A stretch of 64,000 nt of DNA from Flammula alnicola (Eukaryota; Basidiomycota; Agaricomycetes; Agaricales; Strophariaceae): assembly GCA_015499995.1 (NCBI GenBank), contig JADNRV010000047.1:124001-188000 (forward strand), in the 5' to 3' direction. Positions 50,218 through 62,777 of this stretch are shown one piece after another (position 1 is the first letter of the stretch; each line of letters starts with the position of its first letter). Under the pieces are notes generated by a model that was not told the DNA's origin, made no database searches, and worked only from the letters and a program-made list of their open reading frames with translations. Position numbers and translations under genes: made by a program.

Positions 50218-50840
50218 ATGAGTGGTGTTTTTTATCAGACCCCAGCCGCGCTCTCTTACATTTGCACGCCTCGTTATGATCCATACCATGGATTCGAAAA
50301 ATTCATCACAGTCGCCTTGCGCTATCCAAACGGTTCTGAGGAGCCTTTTTGCACCATCCAGCGCCACGGAATCACTGTTCAATTTTTCGATGGCATCCTT
50401 GAACACCGGCCTTTGGCAAGAGTTGAGCTCCGTGTCGGTCATGACACTCGGGCAGGCCTCGTTTCTATTCTTCAAGAACGCTCTGAAGGGTATATCGACT
50501 TTGATCCAAACCGAGAGAAATTCCTTACGGTCAACCCCACTGGGACGATATCTGTCGGCAATTCCGGATATTGGACATCAGTTTCCCAGACAAGATACCA
50601 CGTATGTGACTCGGAATGCTTACACTGATTCGCTGTATTGACGTTGACCCCAATTAGTTTCTTCGTTTTGGCTCCGTCATTCCGATTCCGCAACACTGTG
50701 TTACCATGAACGTGACTCAGTCAGGTTTTGAAATCGATGTGCTTGATCAACGCACTGTAAGGGATCGCGTATTCATACGGAAGATGCTTGTTTCAGCCTT
50801 TATGATTGATCGCGGCATTCAAGTTGTGGCAGAATTATGA
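50218..50840 (+). CDS. Unrecognised 188-residue protein, paralogue of the 38-kb gene
   Basis: Exon 1 is 50218-50601 (128 codons) and exon 2 is 50658-50840, with a phase-0 intron (GTATGT...AATTAG). The start MSGVFYQTPAALSYICTPRY was chosen as the first ATG after the TATA-like element and CAACAACAAC leader. There are no signal peptide, membrane segment or known motifs. Sequence such as ARVELRVGHDTRAGLVSIL and NPTGTISVGNSGYW suggests beta strands. The C-terminus DRVFIRKMLVSAFMIDRGIQ matches the 38-kb protein. Function is unknown. Confidence 0.7.
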
Positions 50841-51487
50841 GACCAAATTTGCATGTATGGGTAGTATGCTACAGTGTTGGTTATTTTTTTTAAGATCTCA
50901 TGTCTATACTAGCCTGGTCATGTATTTTCTTTCCATCTATCTACGCGTATGTTGTGTTTTAATGTTTGTTAGCCATGAGGAATGGAATTCCTGACAAATT
51001 TCTGGCATTTTTCATTATTGAGAACTTGTTGAGAACGTGAACTGTGGCACATAAGTACTTAACGCCCCGCGAATCACGAGTCTAATGTACCCTAGATCCC
51101 AACTTGTATGTATGTACTTCGACGGGGGCTTGTCTTACCTAAATATATGTGATATGGAAGTTTATCCTCGTATTGTGGGAAACAACGAACTTCAGTGGTT
51201 CAGTCATTTCGGTATGTCCTGGGGAAACATTTGCCTGTGGATCCTCGAATTTTTTTCATTTGTATCAAAACATCTAGTAGACAGACATATGTTGCCCTTT
51301 TCCTAGACTAAGGGATATCGAGATGAACAGATGGAGCGACTAAATCTGAGATCTGAACGTTGAACACTGTTCGGGAGCACTGACGCTAGGTACAGCGTCA
51401 CAAGTCTACTGAGTTTAAAACTTCATTAGTCATAGGACCGTAAAATTGATATTGGTCAGGGCTGGCCAAATTCCCCAGATGTAAACC

Positions 51488-52728
51488 ATGCAACACACAG
51501 TACTTCCCATCGACATAACTGACGCCATTATCGATGAGCTGGATGTCAACGCAGACAAGAAATCTTTGGCATCGGTTTCTCTCGCTTCGAGGACATTATG
51601 TGCTCGTGCACAAGCTCGTCTCTTCCAAGTCATCGATTTGAACCCCATATGTTGTCCGTCGCTCAATTCTAAAAGATATACATACTTCAAGGAACTGCTC
51701 ATCGAATCGCCGGGACTTCGTCAACATGTTCGTAAACTATCGATTGGCGATTTCAGCTTGGCCTTTTCCGGCACGCCATATAAGTGCCAGCACCATGCAA
51801 AAGACGACCTGCACATGCTGAGCGGAGAAATCATGGAGGGTTGCTTTATCGAAAAAGTGCAATCTTTGCCATTCATTCTTGATATGCTGCCTCGGGTGGA
51901 ACATTTTGCGATAAATTCCCAGTATGCATCCCCATTGGTATGGGGAAAGCTTCCGGTTGCCAGTCGGTATGCAATCGCTACGTTTATCCAGCAGAATTCA
52001 ATAACCTCCCTGCATCTTAACATGCTCAAGAACGCTCCTTCCTCGTTCATCATAAAAATCGCTCATCTCTCTCAACTTATTTCATTGCGCCTCGAAAATA
52101 TTCACGTCGATCCCGAGGATGTGTCTCATCTTACCAATCTAACCAAGTCATCCCTCACCAACCTTCGTGAATTATGGCTTGTCCCTGAATCTCCAAGCCC
52201 ATACAATATAAACCTACTTGGAGCGCTCATACTTCAAGCGGCCAGAGATACGTTAGAGCGATTCACATGGTACAGCTGGACATGTCTATTTCGTGAGTCC
52301 ACTTCGTTCTCGAGACACCTATTGAACACTCAGGGACTGTTCGGCGGATAGCTCCAATCAACGTCGGGATTTCGCGCAATTTGAAGACCTTATCCCTTCA
52401 AATTTGGGGAAGGCCGTTTTCCGTTGGTATCCAACCATTTCTAGAGCAATTGATGTATGGAGAGCAGGCCACCCTCGAAATCATCGAGTTACGGGCCATG
52501 CAGCTAATCTTCGACGAGGGACTCAAAGGCACCAGGGAAGATTGGTCGGATTTCGACGATTTACTGCAGCATTCGGTATTCTCAAAGCTCATGGAGATAT
52601 GCTTGATCGAGTATTATCGCCCTCCTTACGAACATGAATTACCGGTTAATATCTTTCTAAAAAGCATGTTCCCAAAAACCTGCGCAAGAGGAGTCGATTT
52701 TACTTTGGTAGAGATGTATTTGCAATAG
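51488..52728 (+). CDS. F-box protein (copy 4), 393 residues
   Basis: Exon 1 is 51488-52292 and exon 2 is 52352-52728, with a phase-1 intron at the family position. The start is MQHTVLPIDITDAIIDELDV. F-box, then LNSKRYTYFKELLIESPGLR and Leu-rich segments (SITSLHLNMLKNAP, LISLRLENIHVDPEDV). It is more divergent than copies 1-3, and the truncated gene at 8.4 kb resembles it most. The end is FPKTCARGVDFTLVEMYLQ. Predicted Skp1-binding SCF adaptor; target unknown. Confidence 0.85.
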
Positions 52729-54077
52729 GAAAGGTTTGAAGGTATGCGTAGCTACTTTCTATCTCAAATCAAGAACGACTCATTAATGACTGTTATTAGA
52801 GTGTTCGAGACGAAATCCTGATCATTATTTTGCATTTTCGGCTGCCTCATTGATTTTGTTCTTTCTGTAAATGAACTTACTAATAAGTTGTCTACGTGTT
52901 TCGGGCTCTCGGACAAATTAAGTCAAGCTTCATCCACTGCACTCGGCGCATGGGCGTCTGCGGAGCTTGGGGCATATCAGTAAGCGCTCTCTGAAAGCTT
53001 CCATGGCAATACCGTATAGTACACTGTCCGATGTCACGAATCAGTGCTGCGCCACTGGAGGTGTGGGTCAGCAGGGAGAAGAGGCCACATTCTAGACGAA
53101 CGTTACGTCAAGCTGTCTTTTGAGTCCTCAAACTCTCACCGGCGGTCACCTCTTGCACGCGGTGCCACAGTCTTCTCAACCGCACCACAACCACGCCACT
53201 CGTTCCCCTCATTTCAAGTAACATAGAGCCTATTGAGGAGAACCTCATGTTCAGCACGAACGCAGACGATCTGAGGGACCCACACAGGGCGGTGCACAAA
53301 CCGTGCACACAGCCCAGCCCGAGCATAGGCGCCCGTAGTGAAACCCTTCGTTCAGAGTGACGGGCACTTAGGTGTCGGAAGAATTGGATTAGGGAGCATT
53401 CTTCTAAAGTTCGAGAAGAGGGAAGCACGTACAGAACGCCAGGGCATCGCTGTACCATATCTTTTGCGCTACTTAGGAGCAATTTTTTTCCTGCTGCGTG
53501 TAAGCAACGTGATGACGATTGGTTGTGATGTTGAGTTCCTGATGCAGTGATAACAATGATGATAGATCTACGCAACCCCAGCAGGGAACGTTTTCACGAG
53601 GCGGACTTTCTCCTTACAGCATGGCACGTAAGTAGAGATCCCGATATTATATCCAGGGCTGTGAGAGTTGCATTTGTTCCATTTGGGACCTTCAGATTGT
53701 CTCCTCAGAACGAGATTAAGCAATCGCCTTGTCCTGCTTGGCACCGTACCGCTTTTTATGAATAATTCAGAGTCGAAACTATACTTCACGGTGATTATTC
53801 CGTCGATCTGTCATAGAAACGCATGCTAGTACACCGGAAGTGCGCTGAGATTAAGAGGGCATCGGATTTGCGCGTCGATGCTACACACACAGATCGAGTC
53901 ACTGAGCGGCATGGCACTAATAAATGGCTTCGTCCGGGTGTCAGGAAAGACCCAAATCTGAGCGAGAACACGAGTCTACTCCATTATAAAACGCCTTCCC
54001 CATATTTTCCCGCCTGCTTTTTCATTCCACTCATCGACAACCCACCCTTCCTGCTTATCATTCCACACCGCGAAACC
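52729..54077. other. Spacer, no supported gene
   Basis: A 155-codon minus-strand frame (53,575-53,108) is open but has no start context, splice partner or recognisable motif. The final 100 bases before 54,078 contain a TATAAAA-like element (ATTATAAAACG near 53,983), the likely promoter of the next gene. Confidence 0.45.
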
Positions 54078-55135
54078 ATGGCTTTCCATCATACTCGGTC
54101 TCAGTACCCTGAAGAACTCGTGGATATGATCTCCTTTGACCCAATCCCCGACCAACACCAGCTATACGGTAAGAGTCTGCCAGAGCCAGGATAAGCAAAC
54201 TCTTATTGACAGTCCTGGAAGATCCCTCAATCGATTGCACGTTCTTTGGTTGCGGTCCTACGACGCCACCATCAGCTGACCTGGGCGAACTGCACGCGCA
54301 CCATCCAAACACGATGTCAGCGGGTCCTGTCGTCCACGCCTATCCCAACCCCTTGGACGAGCATGGCGACATCTTCGAGATCGTGCCCCACAATGGAGGG
54401 ATCGAACAATCTGTGTATCAGAGTAAGTGTCTTTGTATAAGGATTAGAAAACTCTCACTGACGTTTGTCAAAGACGCCACAGTTGGCTCGACATATGGTC
54501 TTATAACTCCACCATTGGAGGTCGGCGAACTGGACACTGTCGATATAAGTACGGTTTCTGCGCCGCACGTAGTCGACACCGATCCCAACCGCTTCCTTTA
54601 TATCGACTACATTGAGCAAGGTCAGAGACTTCCACCGTGTTGACCAATCTCAATCACTTAAGAGCTATGACAGAAATCCCATTCGACCGAACTTCCCCCG
54701 CCTACGGTCTTTGGACACCCCCTTCTGAGCCCCAAGTCCTGACCCCCTTCGAAGAGCTTGGTGATCTCTTTGATATTGTGCCCTCCGATGGTACCATCGA
54801 ACAACCCTTAGAGCAGAGTAAGAAGCTTTCACTTTAAGGATTAGAACGCAACAACTTACAATAGCTCCAAAGTGACCTTTAATCCGACTCCACCTCCTGA
54901 ACCGAGACTTGCGTCGACCCCCTTCGATGACCTTGGCGGTACCTTGGATATCGCGCCCTCTGATGGAGTAATCGAACAAACTTTGGAGCACAGTGAGCAT
55001 CTTGCGCCACGAGAAGTCGAATGTCATTGCTTACATCGTTGCATAGTTCCCTTTCATCTCGCACTCCCGGACCCGCATGACCAGCAAGGTCCCCCGATCG
55101 CATGGTGGCCCTTAGATGACCCCTTCTCCAACTAG
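54078..55135 (+). CDS. Exon-repeat protein of unknown function, 266 residues
   Basis: Six exons (54078-54168, 54213-54422, 54474-54620, 54674-54817, 54873-54992, 55047-55135) sum to 801 nt without a stop, and every intron is phase 1. Exons 2, 4 and 5 each end with one motif: GDIFEIVPHNGGIEQSVYQ, GDLFDIVPSDGTIEQPLEQ and GGTLDIAPSDGVIEQTLEH. Exon 3 ends with a degenerate LYIDYIEQG. The motif stops exactly at the exon end each time, so the repeat grew by exon duplication, which phase-1 symmetry permits. The protein is acidic and Pro-rich between repeats, without signal peptide or membrane segment. The start MAFHHTRSQYPEELVDMISF looks like a degenerate F-box beginning (YPEELVDMI). Function is unknown; the repeat may be a short binding motif. 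Confidence 0.75.
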
Positions 55136-55724
55136 TGAGTCCTGTATCTGTACCAGCAGTCAACGCTCCTTACTCTCTTGATATCGACGTAGTAGCGGGA
55201 TCGAACCATATCAGCAGCCTGCACAAGCCTCCCAAGGCGTTCTCGGTCTTTCATTCGAGAGCGTCGCGGTTCCCTGTGAACAGGCAGCATCCCAAACTAG
55301 GGCAAGTCGACCATTTCTGAGCCAAGAATGCGTTGCCTCGGCGATCATCAGCGGTCGCGGGGTAACGAATGTTAGGTACGACTCAAGCCCGTCTCGAACC
55401 CATCCTCCTAAACACTGCAGAAGAGCGTCGTGGCAACCCCAACAGAACGTAGGCCAGCCGAACAGGAATGAGACCTACCCAGGCCATGGAAGCAACACTC
55501 GTCCTAGATATCGCATGAAAGACGATAGCCTCCGCTCCAAAGAAGATAATCGTCCGAAAAATATGAAATTTGTCCCATACGCTGGGCCGGATATAATGAC
55601 CAGCTCCAACGTTAAAGTTGTTGAGCATGAAAGGCCGCAAACAACCACAAGGCAAAGGTATTTTGCGACGATCTCTTCTTAAGTAGGCAGATCTAACGGG
55701 TTTCATAGTGTTTCGAACTCGGAG

Positions 55725-56145
55725 GTGGCATCTCGACCGCCACCTGCGACGGTGGTGGGAGGGAGGGAGAGCAATCCGAAGAAGAGGAGGATGGACTCAC
55801 CGTCGCTAGATGATCAAGAGGGAGTGCGAACGAGGAAGAAGATGAAACGGATATCAAGCACGCCAGCCACGCAGTCCGCACCTTCCCCGTCGCGGTCCAA
55901 AGTCCCGCCGCATTCCACAACGCCTTCGTCCGATCCCTCCAACGGCAGCTCCACGGCTTTGAAAAATGCACGTGGGTCTCGAATCCAGAAAACGTCGCCA
56001 ACTGACTCCCGAAAGAAACCGTTTACATGGACAGGCATGATCCTAAACTGCAACGGAATGTGAGTTAAACCCAGTCTCATGCAACGCCTCAAACTGACGA
56101 TAGATAAGGCCAGGGAAAAAGAACGAATGGCGCCATTATTCATAG
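55725..56145 (+). CDS. Small basic hypothetical protein
   Basis: The start is at 55725 (MASRPPPATVVGGRESNPKK). Two basic clusters (NPKKRRMD and RTRKKMKR) look like nuclear-localisation signals, followed by a Ser/Pro-rich middle. A GTGAGT donor after ILNCNG and an AAG acceptor give a short last exon ending at 56,145, about 124 residues in total. It is not recognised and may be the 5' part of a decayed larger gene. Frames on the opposite strand overlap it and cannot be fully excluded. Confidence 0.38.
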
Positions 56146-57884
56146 TTGGCTATATCCAGCCGGTGGCCTCGTTCAGTCACCCTGGATGCCGTGCACGTTT
56201 GGGGCCGCCCTGATTCATCGTCGTTGGCAGTGCAAGGATAGAGAATATGCAGGTAGACGAGATAAGTTATCAGCGGTGCGAGGAAGAGAGTAGTAGCCTA
56301 GATGGGTTCGGATAGCGATATTTATAGTGATTATCGATGAGGCATGGGCAAATGAAAGATGTCTTGCCGTAGGATGGAAAAAAAAAATTGTGATGGATTG
56401 GGATGTCATATCGTGGGAATAACAACCGCATTTAGATACCCTTCAGCTTCAACGCTGCCCCCATGCCACACACTGAACATTGTCATGGTTCTCGAGCTCG
56501 ATAGGTACCGGCGATCCACCCTGGACCGAAGAGTTGGATGATTGGCCGAGGCACTGTCTTCGGCGATATCTTTCAAGGGGGGCGGCGAAAGTCTATGCCT
56601 GACGATTCAACCCGAAAAATTCAAATCGAGCACGGCGCCGTCACCTACACCTGGTTTGAGACAGAGTATTTCAGGCATACTGATGATCTATTATTTGTGG
56701 TTGCAGCGGTACTCTTAGCTTCATGTCAGGCGAGGCAGCCAACTTGATCACATTGCGTGACGATGTATCCAAGCAATATCAAAGCAGTATGGGCGGGCCT
56801 CAAGGTTCTCGAGACAAGAGTCAAACGAAAGATCTCAATCAGAAAGTATACATATATAACATACGTTCGCACATCACAAGAAAAACAGGTAAGCGGATGC
56901 AGAGAGGTGTAGACGAGCATGAGGAAGATAAAGCTAGAGAGATATCCGAGAGAAAAGGGGCGACTTCAAAAAGACAAACACAAAGAAATGTTCATATTCG
57001 TAACTGTAAAGAATACGTATACGTATAATCTGGAATCTGTAAGAAACAGAGGTAGGAAGAGACGGAAATAAGGAAATAAAGAAAAAAAGAAAACATCGCC
57101 GCGGATTGTATGGACTTGACGACGACGACGGGTCTACAGGTGTCAGTGCCAAGGAGCACATCAGAGACGAAGTCGACATGTACATGAGACGATCAGTGAA
57201 GAGAGAGACAAGAAAAATAAAAAAAGGAGTAAACGTAACTGTAGCAGAATGACGGACACGTTTGGTATCAAAAAAAGGGGGGTTGATCAGCATCGCTGGG
57301 GAAGTGGGGGTCTGGGACGGAGCGCGTGGTCGGTGGGTATGTATAGAGGGATAGCAATCGTGAATAAAGATAATGCAGAGATCTAGGGGATGAAGAGAAG
57401 GAGAGGGGGAAGGAGCAGCGAGCAGTGGCGGTTGGGTTTACATGTCTGGGTGGGCGGAGTCAAGGGCTAAGACGACGTTGAAAAATATGGCACATGTGAA
57501 CAAGTAGACAAAACGAGAGGCGGGCAGCATTGAGGGCACTATGAAGGTGAAAGTGGGATGCGATGGAGTAGGCCAGGCATAACCACTGACACGGCGGAAA
57601 GCAGTAGTATCCTTTTGTTTTGAGCGGAGAAGTCGTCCATTGTGGTACACGGAAAGGAAGGAAAATGAAGCGAGTAAGGTCGTATACGCGAATTGTTGGA
57701 AGTTGGGTATGACGCGACTAGCTGTAAGTTTGAAGAGGGAGAACCGACCAAAAGCCCAAGAGGAATCCGAAGAAAGAAAAAAGCGTAGAGGAGAGACCAA
57801 ATAAAGGAGGCGTCGTTCGAGCGTCGCAATTAGATTTTAGAGATAAATCACGACGAGAATCAGAGCGAGTAACCACGCTCAAAT
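56146..57884. other. Spacer and 3' flank, no supported gene
   Basis: Scattered short frames only. The stretch 57,660-57,884 is the 3' flank of the minus-strand membrane-protein gene and was copied to 42.2 and 46.3 kb. A-rich tracts at 56,380 and 57,070-57,290 are notable but not interpretable. Confidence 0.45.
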
Positions 57885-60527
57885 TCACTCATTGGCAACC
57901 TAAGAATTAATAAATATATCAGCAACCCTGCCACCACCAAATTCACTAAAGAGATAAGAAATACGCACCTTCAACACCCTCCTCGGGGGCTCATCTTCCT
58001 CATCACTATTATCTCGCTCATCATACTCATGCTTCCCATGCCCCGCCGACGACGTGGCACCCTCAAACGGATTGGGCAAATTCCCACCAGCACCGCCCGC
58101 CGCCGCACCTGCACCAGCAGCAGTCGGCCCCTCCGCAATGTACCCTCCATACGCATCATCTTCATCGTCGCCTGAAACCGAGTACCGGTTGCCGTGTTGC
58201 GCTGCCTGCTGTTGGCCCTGGGGTTGATATTGTTGAGGTTGCTGCTGGTACGCGCCACCTTGTTGCTGGTAATGCGACGCATACGCGCCTGCAGGCACGG
58301 GCATCGCACCCTCACGGTTGGTCATAGACCTGCTCCTATCCACATTCGCATACTCCGAAGACGGCGCACGCTGGTGCAGCCCCGGCTGCTGGCTGTACGG
58401 CTGGTACTGCGAGTTATACGCCTGCTGCTGCCCGTTGGTGTTGTTATACTGCGACTGCCCTCTCGCGAGCATCCCAGCTCCAGTCACGTGTGCGCCCATG
58501 CCCGCTGCCTCGAGGATCTCCAGGTTCGGGTTCCTTCCTCCAGCATTGTACTGATCAGGTACAGACGGCACCGACTGCCCAGTGGGAGCAGCGAACGCCG
58601 CATACGGGGATCCTCCATCCTGCAGGGCCGCGGCATAGCTCCCGTCCGATCGCTGCATGCTCCTCGCCCTCGCCACTCCGATTCCTGCCGCACCCGCCGA
58701 CCCAGCACCAGCAGCCCCCGCAGCGTACGGGTCATATATCTCCCCGGGGCCCACACCCTGCCCCATCTCACGCATCCCGTACGACTCCTGCCCGTGTCCG
58801 ACGCTCATCGCCGGCTGCCCATACGTGCCGTGGCTGCTCACGTCCGAGAACTGCCCTCCTCCTCCGCCATTGCCCCCGCTCGGGTTGCCATACCCACCGC
58901 GGCCGTACCGATCGTCTTCCTCGTCGTCCAAAAATACGGGATTCGGAGCAGACGCGGCCTCTCGCGTCGCCTCCGCGAGCTCCTGGTCGAACTTGCGTGC
59001 CCGCCGACGCCGGATGCCGTTGGTGACCAGGGCGATGATCACTACGAGCACGATCAGCCCGACGACGGTGAATACACCCGCGACGGCGCCGGTGTTGGCG
59101 AAGAATCTGTTGGTGGAGTGGAATTGTTAGCATTTCAGTTCAAAGGGTAGAGACGAAATAAAAATAGAGCGGATAAACGGAACACACAAACACAGAGAAA
59201 TGAGTCAATTCAATGGCAAGAACGAAGGCGCGTCTCGTAGGCAAGAAAAGGGCAGGAAGTAGGAAGGCACCGGCGAATCTTCAACGCAAATGAATAGAAC
59301 GTAGTTTGTTCATCGCCACATCGAAAAAGAAAACCGGCAACACAATTAATATAAAACCAGACTTCCGTGAAAGCTTTAAGAATCAAAAAAAGAGGCTAGG
59401 GAAATCCCGGCTGAGCACCATGGGACTGAAAAGGAACGGTATATCACAGAAAGAAATGTGCAGCACAAGATATTTCGAACGAACACCGTCGCTGCCAGCA
59501 AGCACGTTGGAAAGTCCGCAAAAGATGGTAATGAGCGCCCAATGATAAATTGATGGTATTCTAATGATCGGAAAGTGATCGAACAGAAGGCGGGAAGCTC
59601 GGGCGGGATAATGCAGCCCAATCCACGGAAACAAAGCCATTGCTGGATGGAGTCATCGAGACCATACATCCAGAAGGTGCATGAATCGAGAGAAAAAAAC
59701 ATGATAACCGTCAAAAATGACAATAGTGCAGAGACCATTTCGTAGATTAAATGGTGGGGCGTAAATCACGATGGATGACCAGTCACGACCGGAAGGGCAG
59801 GCAGAAAGCGGAGGGGTCACGAAGATGAATCATCGAGCACTTCGCGCGCGACGAGACCAGTAAGGAATGGCCAAGTCCAGGGAAATGAATATTCCGGAGA
59901 AAGTGAGAGGAAATGCATGGCATCAAGAAATCAAAGATGGACGGACCATCCAGAACCATCAACACAATAGATGGCAACAAAATCGACAAGCCGAAATGAT
60001 GAAAGAGATACGAGCAGAACACTCACGATTTCGATTTCGTCGAAGCTGCACTGCTAGCGGTCGGCGTTGCGCTCCCTGACGAAGATATAAACGTCGTCGA
60101 AAACTGCGTCACAACTGGTCCCTTGGTGGTGGTTGTGGTCGGCAAAGTGGGTGTCGACGTAGTTGGGGTCGTCTGCACCACAGGAGTTGTGGTGCTGGGT
60201 GCATTCGTCGTTGTCGATGGCGTGGTAGTGGTAGTGGTGGTCGAAGACGAGGAGCCACCAGTGCTGGAAGATGGAGTCGTGGTTGTAGGTGGGATTACGG
60301 CGGTGGTGGTTGGAGGCGCAGCGGTGCTCGACGGTGTGGTCGAGGATGAAGAAGGGGCCGATGGAGTCGACGAAGGTCCCGAGCTATAAATCCAACATCA
60401 TTCGGCTTTGCTTCCCCAACGATATGCCTTTGAGAACTCACGGGACGGACGATGAAGAACCTCCTACACATCGCTCGTCAGCTCGGTGCGGCGTGTGATT
60501 TGATCAACACTTACCAGAAGTCGCCAT
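57885..60527 (-). CDS. Single-pass membrane protein with mucin-like N-terminal region, 514 residues
   Basis: Exons 60527-60515, 60463-60442, 60383-60027, 59106-57969 and 57899-57885 sum to 1,545 nt, intact. Residues 1-130 are Ser/Thr/Pro-rich (TTTTTTTPSTTTNAPS), typical of an O-glycosylated outer segment. Residues about 133-160 form one membrane helix (GAVAGVFTVVGLIVLVVIIA), followed by the stop-transfer NGIRRRRARKFD. The cytoplasmic tail of about 350 residues is rich in Gly, Ala, Gln and Tyr, ends acidic (YDERDNSDEEDEPPRRVL), and the last exon adds VANE. There is no cleavable signal, so the helix probably acts as signal anchor. The layout resembles fungal wall-stress-sensor-like proteins; that role is an inference. 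Confidence 0.75.
59107..60026 (-). other. Unusually long (about 0.92 kb) intron in the membrane-protein gene
   Basis: The exon ending KSKS at 60,027 (donor GTGAGTG) joins in frame to FFANTG at 59,106 (acceptor CCAACAG). The other introns in this window are about 45-150 nt. No additional coding exon was found inside. Confidence 0.65.
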
Positions 60528-61471
60528 TGTTATATTTTTTTACAGATAAATAGAGGACACTAGAGCATGCAGATGTGTAAAAGAGCGTGTATCCGTAGCG
60601 AGAACGAGTACGGAGGTCTGAAAGAGCTGGCGAGCTGGGAGAAAAGAGGACCTTGACAGCGTGAAATTTGGGATGGGAAATGTATCATGAGGTTCTTTAC
60701 GTAAGCAAATAAAACGGGTCAGGCGGATGTTCAAACAAGGCGCACCACGCGCAACTTGAGGTTCTCCGGGGGGGCTCTCGGGCCTTGAACATGAACCTCA
60801 GTCCTACTGCTAGGTCGAAATCACCAGGAATAGCTCTCTAAAATTACCTTAGACTTGTCATTCTCTGCTGCGATTTGCCTTTATTTTTATTTTGCGACGA
60901 TGATGCAGCCGGTCTTATAATTTACCATACCAAACATACATCTTTTCCTATTTGTTTAAGTTTTATTCATTATCTTAGTTATCCAGTACCTACACGGAGC
61001 ATGCTGAGCGTCATTGAAGATCGGTGCCAAGCGTCAGTCTAATTAGGGAATCATTTCCTTACTAGGAAAACCTTGAAAAGATTTGCAAATTTTAAAACAA
61101 AAAATGCCTGTGTTGAACATTACTGCCAGATCGTCAACCTGTGACAATAACACACAGGCACGGCTGTTTTCTTTAGTACACTCGGCAGGGTACAGCCAGA
61201 AAAACAATTCGATGGAAGAGAATTTTTGCCAAGCCGACCAATCAAGCGCCAAATTGGCCAAGACAAGTCCCAATTGCAACTACATACGCTTGTCGCGTCT
61301 CGCGATATTTTGTGCCAAAGTACACGAACAGTCTGTGGTTTCTATGTCTATATGGAATATTAAAAAGGATGAAAACATTGATAGGAAAATAACGAAGGAA
61401 TGGGAGTGTCGGGTATACTAGCAATGGGAAGGAAAGGGAAATAGTCACTGAAATTTTTGAGACATGGATAA
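60528..61471. other. Intergenic, no supported gene
   Basis: This lies between the starts/ends of two minus-strand genes. It is AT-rich around 60,880-61,100. A 112-codon plus frame (61,083-61,421) overlaps the 3' flank of the F-box gene and has no features. Confidence 0.5.
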
Positions 61472-62777
61472 CTAGTAAGGATCCATATCGAAGCGAATGT
61501 GAACGCCCCGGGCGCGGATGGCTGGTAATTGTTCCTCCACAATCGTTTTTGCCGAAACCTTCAAGCCGGGTGCAGACCTGAAGCGCGCACAGAACACGAC
61601 GGATTTGAGACCGTCAAACTCGGATTTTGATAGCATCTGATCGAGGGCGGACCAGTCGCTCCCGCATGCGACCAGCTCCACTGCCTTCAGGAACATGCAT
61701 TCGATGATCAGGTGGTGGAACAGCGACCCCGAAGATATCTGCTGAAGAAGGACAAGCAGTTCCGAGAACACGGGTTGGGCCTCGGAGTGAAAGTTAACCA
61801 TAAACTGGAGCGTCTGTAGACGTGAGAGAATGCCGATGTCGATAGGCGCCGGAGGACCTGCGGGAAGGGTGTATGTTAATTAACATCAAAAATTATACGA
61901 CGTGTAACGAAATGACTCAACAGGTCGCAGGTTCACGCGGACGGAGGGAGGGACGCCATTCAAGATCCGTGATGCTACTCGCAGCCCACTGCATTAACCC
62001 CCACAGTTCAACAATCGTCGTGGTATCCTGGTTGTTCACCATAGCGACACGGAGTGCAATAAGCGTCGGATGGGGGGACAAGGAAAGGATGCTCCGTAAT
62101 ACAAGCAACGTCGTTGGGGAAGGAGCTTTGAGAATCAACGATTCCAATCGAGGAGTCGAAATGGATGCTATGCTGAGCACGACCGGGAGGGAGGAGGTCA
62201 GGGCTAAATCGTGGACTGTGACGTCGTTCAGTTCCAAGTGCTTCATAACCGCAAGTGAAACGAGCAACGTCGGCGGGAAATTGTAAATGTGATTGAGTGA
62301 ATAGGAGATAAGCGATGGTCTTTTGGCCAGTTGCATGAGCGCGTGGCGTATGCATGGTTTGAAGCTCGTCCACGTTGGCTGGCCAGTATTGAAGGTCAAC
62401 GAAAACGAATGGAGATTTGGGAGAAGATCCAACACATCACAGATGCTATCCTCTGTCACCAGCCATGTCCAACTTTCCTTGTTTATATCCCACACGTAGG
62501 TGTCCACGAGGCGGAGGTCCCGAACATAAGATCGAAAATTCGGCCGCTGCGAAAGGATGCGGTACAGTCGTCGGTAATACTCCTCCCCAGATATGCATCG
62601 GTCACCGAGATCGATGGTGTGGAAAAGTTTTTTCTGGCACCTATCAACGTAACAAGGAGATACGAGTGCCATGGTGCGCAAGGCCTGTTTGTCGTTCTGT
62701 CTGGCGACTTCATCGATGATGAGCTCCGCGATCTCCAAAGGAAGGTCGAGTGTGTTTTCCTGTGAGGATTCGGCCAT
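61472..62777 (-). CDS. F-box protein (diverged member, minus strand), 408 residues
   Basis: The start is at 62777 ([20 protein letters not shown]); an upstream in-frame ATG at 62,870 is less likely. Exon 1 is 62777-61937 and exon 2 is 61857-61472, with a phase-1 intron at the same place as in the plus-strand family. The F-box reads [20 protein letters not shown]...[20 protein letters not shown]. Leu-rich segments follow ([20 protein letters not shown]). The C-terminal part ends [14 protein letters not shown], like the RGVKV ends of the others. Predicted SCF adaptor with unknown substrate. It is the most divergent member in the window. Confidence 0.83.

Noticed and set aside
53108..53575. 155-codon minus-strand frame
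   Set aside because: No motif, odd composition and no conserved neighbour; not enough to call a gene.
58194..59150. A 318-codon plus-strand open frame
   Set aside because: It lies antisense to the well-supported membrane-protein exon, is Arg/Leu-rich, and has no recognisable domain; it is a composition shadow.
60123..60389. Val-rich plus-strand frame (88 codons)
   Set aside because: It is the reverse complement of the Thr-rich mucin-like exon (ACC read backwards gives Val codons).
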